A stretch of DNA of 8,099 bases, taken from positions 1-8,099 of the forward strand of contig JAFAFF010000360.1 of assembly GCA_023423605.1 (NCBI GenBank), written 5' to 3'. Below, piece after piece: positions 6,429 to 8,099 of this stretch. This DNA is from Pseudomonadota bacterium (lineage in GTDB: Bacteria > Pseudomonadota > Gammaproteobacteria > Xanthomonadales > Xanthomonadaceae). Numbering within the stretch: the stretch's first letter is position 1; every line of letters starts with the position of its first letter. The notes under the pieces are model-generated. The model worked only from the letters and a program-made list of their open reading frames with translations, had not been told where the DNA came from and searched no databases. The position numbers were made by a program, and so were the translations under genes.

Positions 6429-6452
6429 CAGCCGGGCAGAGCCCGGCTCTAC
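6429..6452 (-). repeat. SMAG-type GTAG palindrome, inverted (second cluster, copy 4)
   Basis: Identical to the copies at 6358, 6475 and 6521. It is followed by a 22-bp linker (AGAACCTG then CCGCGATACGGCTT) that recurs upstream of this copy. Confidence 0.87.
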
Positions 6453-6474
6453 AGAACCTGCCGCGATACGGCTT

Positions 6475-6498
6475 CAGCCGGGCAGAGCCCGGCTCTAC
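6475..6498 (-). repeat. SMAG-type GTAG palindrome, inverted (second cluster, copy 5)
   Basis: It starts exactly 46 bp after copy 4 and 46 bp before copy 6 and is identical to both. The linker that follows it has a few substitutions (AGAACCCG, then CCGCGGCGCGGCTT). Confidence 0.87.
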
Positions 6499-6520
6499 AG
6501 AACCCGCCGCGGCGCGGCTT

Positions 6521-6544
6521 CAGCCGGGCAGAGCCCGGCTCTAC
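6521..6544 (-). repeat. SMAG-type GTAG palindrome, inverted, supplying a stop codon (second cluster, copy 6)
   Basis: Identical to copies 3 to 5. Its GTAG head overlaps the end of the c-di-GMP gene: on the minus strand the last sense codon CCG is followed by TAG (6543-6541), and that TAG is inside the GTAG. The hairpin therefore begins 1 nt after the stop codon. Confidence 0.88.
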
Positions 6545-8099
6545 GGGATTGCGACGGCGGCGGGTGCCTGGCGCGGTGTACGCAGCCACTGCGCCAGATC
6601 GCGCGGCACCAGCGGGCGTGAATACAGGAACCCCTGTATCTCATCGCAGCCCTGCCGGCGCAGCAGATCTTCTTCCTGGCGGGTTTCCACGCCCTCCGCC
6701 ACCACCTTCATGCCCAGCGCATGGCCAAGATGGACGATGGCCTGGGTCACTTCCGCCGTGCCGGCGTCCCGCAGCATGTCCTGCACGAAGCTGCGGTCGA
6801 TCTTCAGGCGCCCGACCGGAAAACGATTCAGGTAATGCAGGTTGGAGAACCCGGTGCCGAAATCGTCCACCGCCAGCGGCACCCGATGGCGCTCCAGCAC
6901 GTCGAAACAGTGGCGCAGCACGTCGGTATCGCGGATCAGCGCCGATTCGGTCAGCTCCAGCTCCAGGCGCGTAGGCGACAGTCCGTGGGCATGGCAGATC
7001 TCGATCACCCGCTCCGCGAAACCCCGTTCGCGCAGCTGCACGGCCGATACATTCACCGCGATGCGGTCGAATGCCAGGCCATTACGGTCCCACACCGCTG
7101 CCTGCCGGCAGGCTTCATTGAGCACCCAGTCGCCGATACGGACGATTTCCCCGCATTTTTCCGCGATGGGGATGAACTCGGCGGGGCTGCAGAAGCCGAT
7201 CCCCGGGCGCTGCCAGCGCAGCAAGGCCTCCACCGCCGGTGGCTCGTCCGGATCCACCTGCATCAACGGCTGGTAGACCAGGGTGAACTCATCGCGTTCG
7301 ATGGCGCCATGCAGCGCGTGCTCGATATCCAGCTGGTGCTGCAGGCGGCCCAGCGCATCGGGGCTGTAATACTGGAAGGTGTTGCGGCCGGCTTCCTTCG
7401 CCGCATGCATGGCGGCATTGGCCGCCCGCAGCAGGGAATCGAAATCCTCGCCACCGGCCTCCAGCATGGCGATGCCGATGCTGGCGCCCACCTTCAGGGT
7501 GATCCGTTCGCCGTGCAGCGGTTCGCCCAGCGAGGCGATCAGCTTGCGTGCGATCCGCCCGGCATCCTCGGCGCTGGCGGGGTCGCGCAGCACCACGATG
7601 AATTCATCGCCGCTGAAGCGCCCCAGCAGATCGTTGCCACGCAGGTTCTGGTGCAGGCGCATGGCGGCCGCTTTCAACAGCATGTCACCGCTGGCGTGGC
7701 CGAAACTGTCGTTGATGGTCTTGAAGCCGTCCAGGTCGATGAACAGCATGGCCAGCGGGCTGCCGCTGGTGCGCGCCATCGCGATGGCATCGGCGGCCTG
7801 TCCACTCAGCAGGAGGCGGTTGGCCAGCCCGGTGAGCGGATCATAATGGGCCAGCAGTTCGATCCGCTCGCTGGTCTCGCGTTCGCGGGTGATGTCACGG
7901 AACAGCACCACGAACCGCTCGGGCAGGCCGTCGCGACGGTCCAGTTCGACCAGCACCTGCACCCAGACGCGCAACCCGGAGGGGCGATGGAAGCAGAGAT
8001 CCAGCTGTTCCGGCAATCCGCCGGCGGCAATGCGGGCCAGCGCCGCTTCCAGGCTGTCGCGCGATTCGCTGGTGTAGAGCGCCAGCGCCTGCTCCAGGG
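6541..8099 (-). CDS. PAS-GGDEF-EAL cyclic-di-GMP signalling protein (N-terminal part outside window)
   Basis: This is the C-terminal 518 codons of a protein that could make or degrade cyclic-di-GMP. The frame is open to the right edge, so the start is not seen. In order: the end of a PAS/PAC domain, closing with LFRDITRERE near 7880-7905; a GGDEF domain (about 7850 to 7370); and an EAL domain (about 7330 to 6580). The GGDEF signature is SGDEF (7600-7614), a tolerated variant, with an inhibitory-site RGND five residues before it. The EAL signature EALLRW (EAL at 7222-7230) is intact, as are NVSAVQL, ELTESALI, DDFGTG (6850-6867), LKIDRSFV and VAEGVET. Both activities therefore look possible, and product inhibition too; which dominates cannot be told from sequence. 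It converges on the chemoreceptor gene, fitting the usual motile-sessile theme. Its TAG stop lies in a SMAG palindrome. PAS ligand and any membrane anchor are outside the window. Confidence 0.95.
   Translation of the reverse strand, partial: LEQALALYTSESRDSLEAALARIAAGGLPEQLDLCFHRPSGLRVWVQVLVELDRRDGLPERFVVLFRDITRERETSERIELLAHYDPLTGLANRLLLSGQAADAIAMARTSGSPLAMLFIDLDGFKTINDSFGHASGDMLLKAAAMRLHQNLRGNDLLGRFSGDEFIVVLRDPASAEDAGRIARKLIASLGEPLHGERITLKVGASIGIAMLEAGGEDFDSLLRAANAAMHAAKEAGRNTFQYYSPDALGRLQHQLDIEHALHGAIERDEFTLVYQPLMQVDPDEPPAVEALLRWQRPGIGFCSPAEFIPIAEKCGEIVRIGDWVLNEACRQAAVWDRNGLAFDRIAVNVSAVQLRERGFAERVIEICHAHGLSPTRLELELTESALIRDTDVLRHCFDVLERHRVPLAVDDFGTGFSNLHYLNRFPVGRLKIDRSFVQDMLRDAGTAEVTQAIVHLGHALGMKVVAEGVETRQEEDLLRRQGCDEIQGFLYSRPLVPRDLAQWLRTPRQAPAAVAIP

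Larger units (their letters stand above)
6358..6544. repeat. 46-bp tandem array of inverted SMAG elements
   Basis: Four identical 24-bp palindromes in one orientation are joined by near-identical 22-bp linkers. Spacings are 71, 46 and 46 bp. The 71-bp step carries the truncated half-element. Because the linkers repeat as well as the palindromes, the array most likely grew by tandem duplication of a palindrome-plus-linker unit and not by separate insertions. Confidence 0.85.

Noticed and set aside
6358..6544. CRISPR array (24-bp repeats with 22-bp spacers)
   Set aside because: The spacers are near-identical to each other, the repeat is a known type of GTAG palindrome also found singly elsewhere in the window, and no cas gene is present.
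6285..6544. Integron or phage attachment cluster
   Set aside because: No integrase, gene cassette or tRNA is present, and the palindromes occur at two unrelated loci in the window.
7600..7614. SGDEF as an inactive GGDEF domain
   Set aside because: Ser for the first Gly is tolerated in active cyclases and the rest of the site is intact, so inactivity cannot be claimed from this change.

Overview
The window looks like chromosomal DNA of a Stenotrophomonas species, probably of the S. maltophilia complex (Gammaproteobacteria, Xanthomonadaceae). The evidence is high GC with strong G/C third-position bias, ClpS/ClpA/MnmA/HflD proteins of gammaproteobacterial type, and two clusters of short palindromes that begin with GTAG. 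These palindromes match the SMAG (Stenotrophomonas maltophilia GTAG) family of REP-like elements. The assignment is from memory of these families, with no search run.

Layout. (1) 1-1581, minus: the first 527 codons of clpA, running off the left edge. (2) 1582-1957: a gene-free gap with four SMAG-type palindromes in two orientations. (3) 1958-2284, minus: clpS, the N-degron adaptor of ClpA, with a TATAAT box only 6 nt from its start codon. (4) 2285-2456: a divergent promoter region with a possible 29-codon upstream reading frame. (5) 2457-4683, plus: a tight operon nudJ-mnmA-hflD, each junction a 4-base ATGA overlap; E. coli has the same order (nudJ/ymfB-mnmA-hflD). (6) 4684-4821: a hairpin, then a strong match to a sigma-28 (FliA) flagellar promoter. 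(7) 4822-6012, plus: a short, membrane-anchored chemoreceptor-like protein without a sensor domain or recognisable HAMP domain. (8) 6013-6540: a terminator, a doubtful small ORF, and a second SMAG cluster with a 46-bp tandem array. (9) 6541-8099, minus: a PAS-GGDEF-EAL cyclic-di-GMP protein cut by the right edge; its stop codon lies inside the last SMAG element.

How the genes fit together. The left block is protein quality control: ClpS hands N-degron substrates to ClpA, which feeds ClpP. The middle block is housekeeping: nucleotide or thiamin-precursor pyrophosphate hydrolysis, tRNA U34 thiolation, and HflD. The right block concerns motility and lifestyle signalling: a sigma-28-type chemotaxis gene converging on a c-di-GMP turnover gene, separated by a palindrome array.

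I found no phage, toxin-antitoxin, CRISPR or other dedicated defence system and do not claim a new system. The most interesting signals are the sigma-28 promoter on the minimal chemoreceptor, the covarying SMAG hairpins and their tandem amplification, the stop codon embedded in a SMAG element, and the probably leaderless or near-leaderless clpS.
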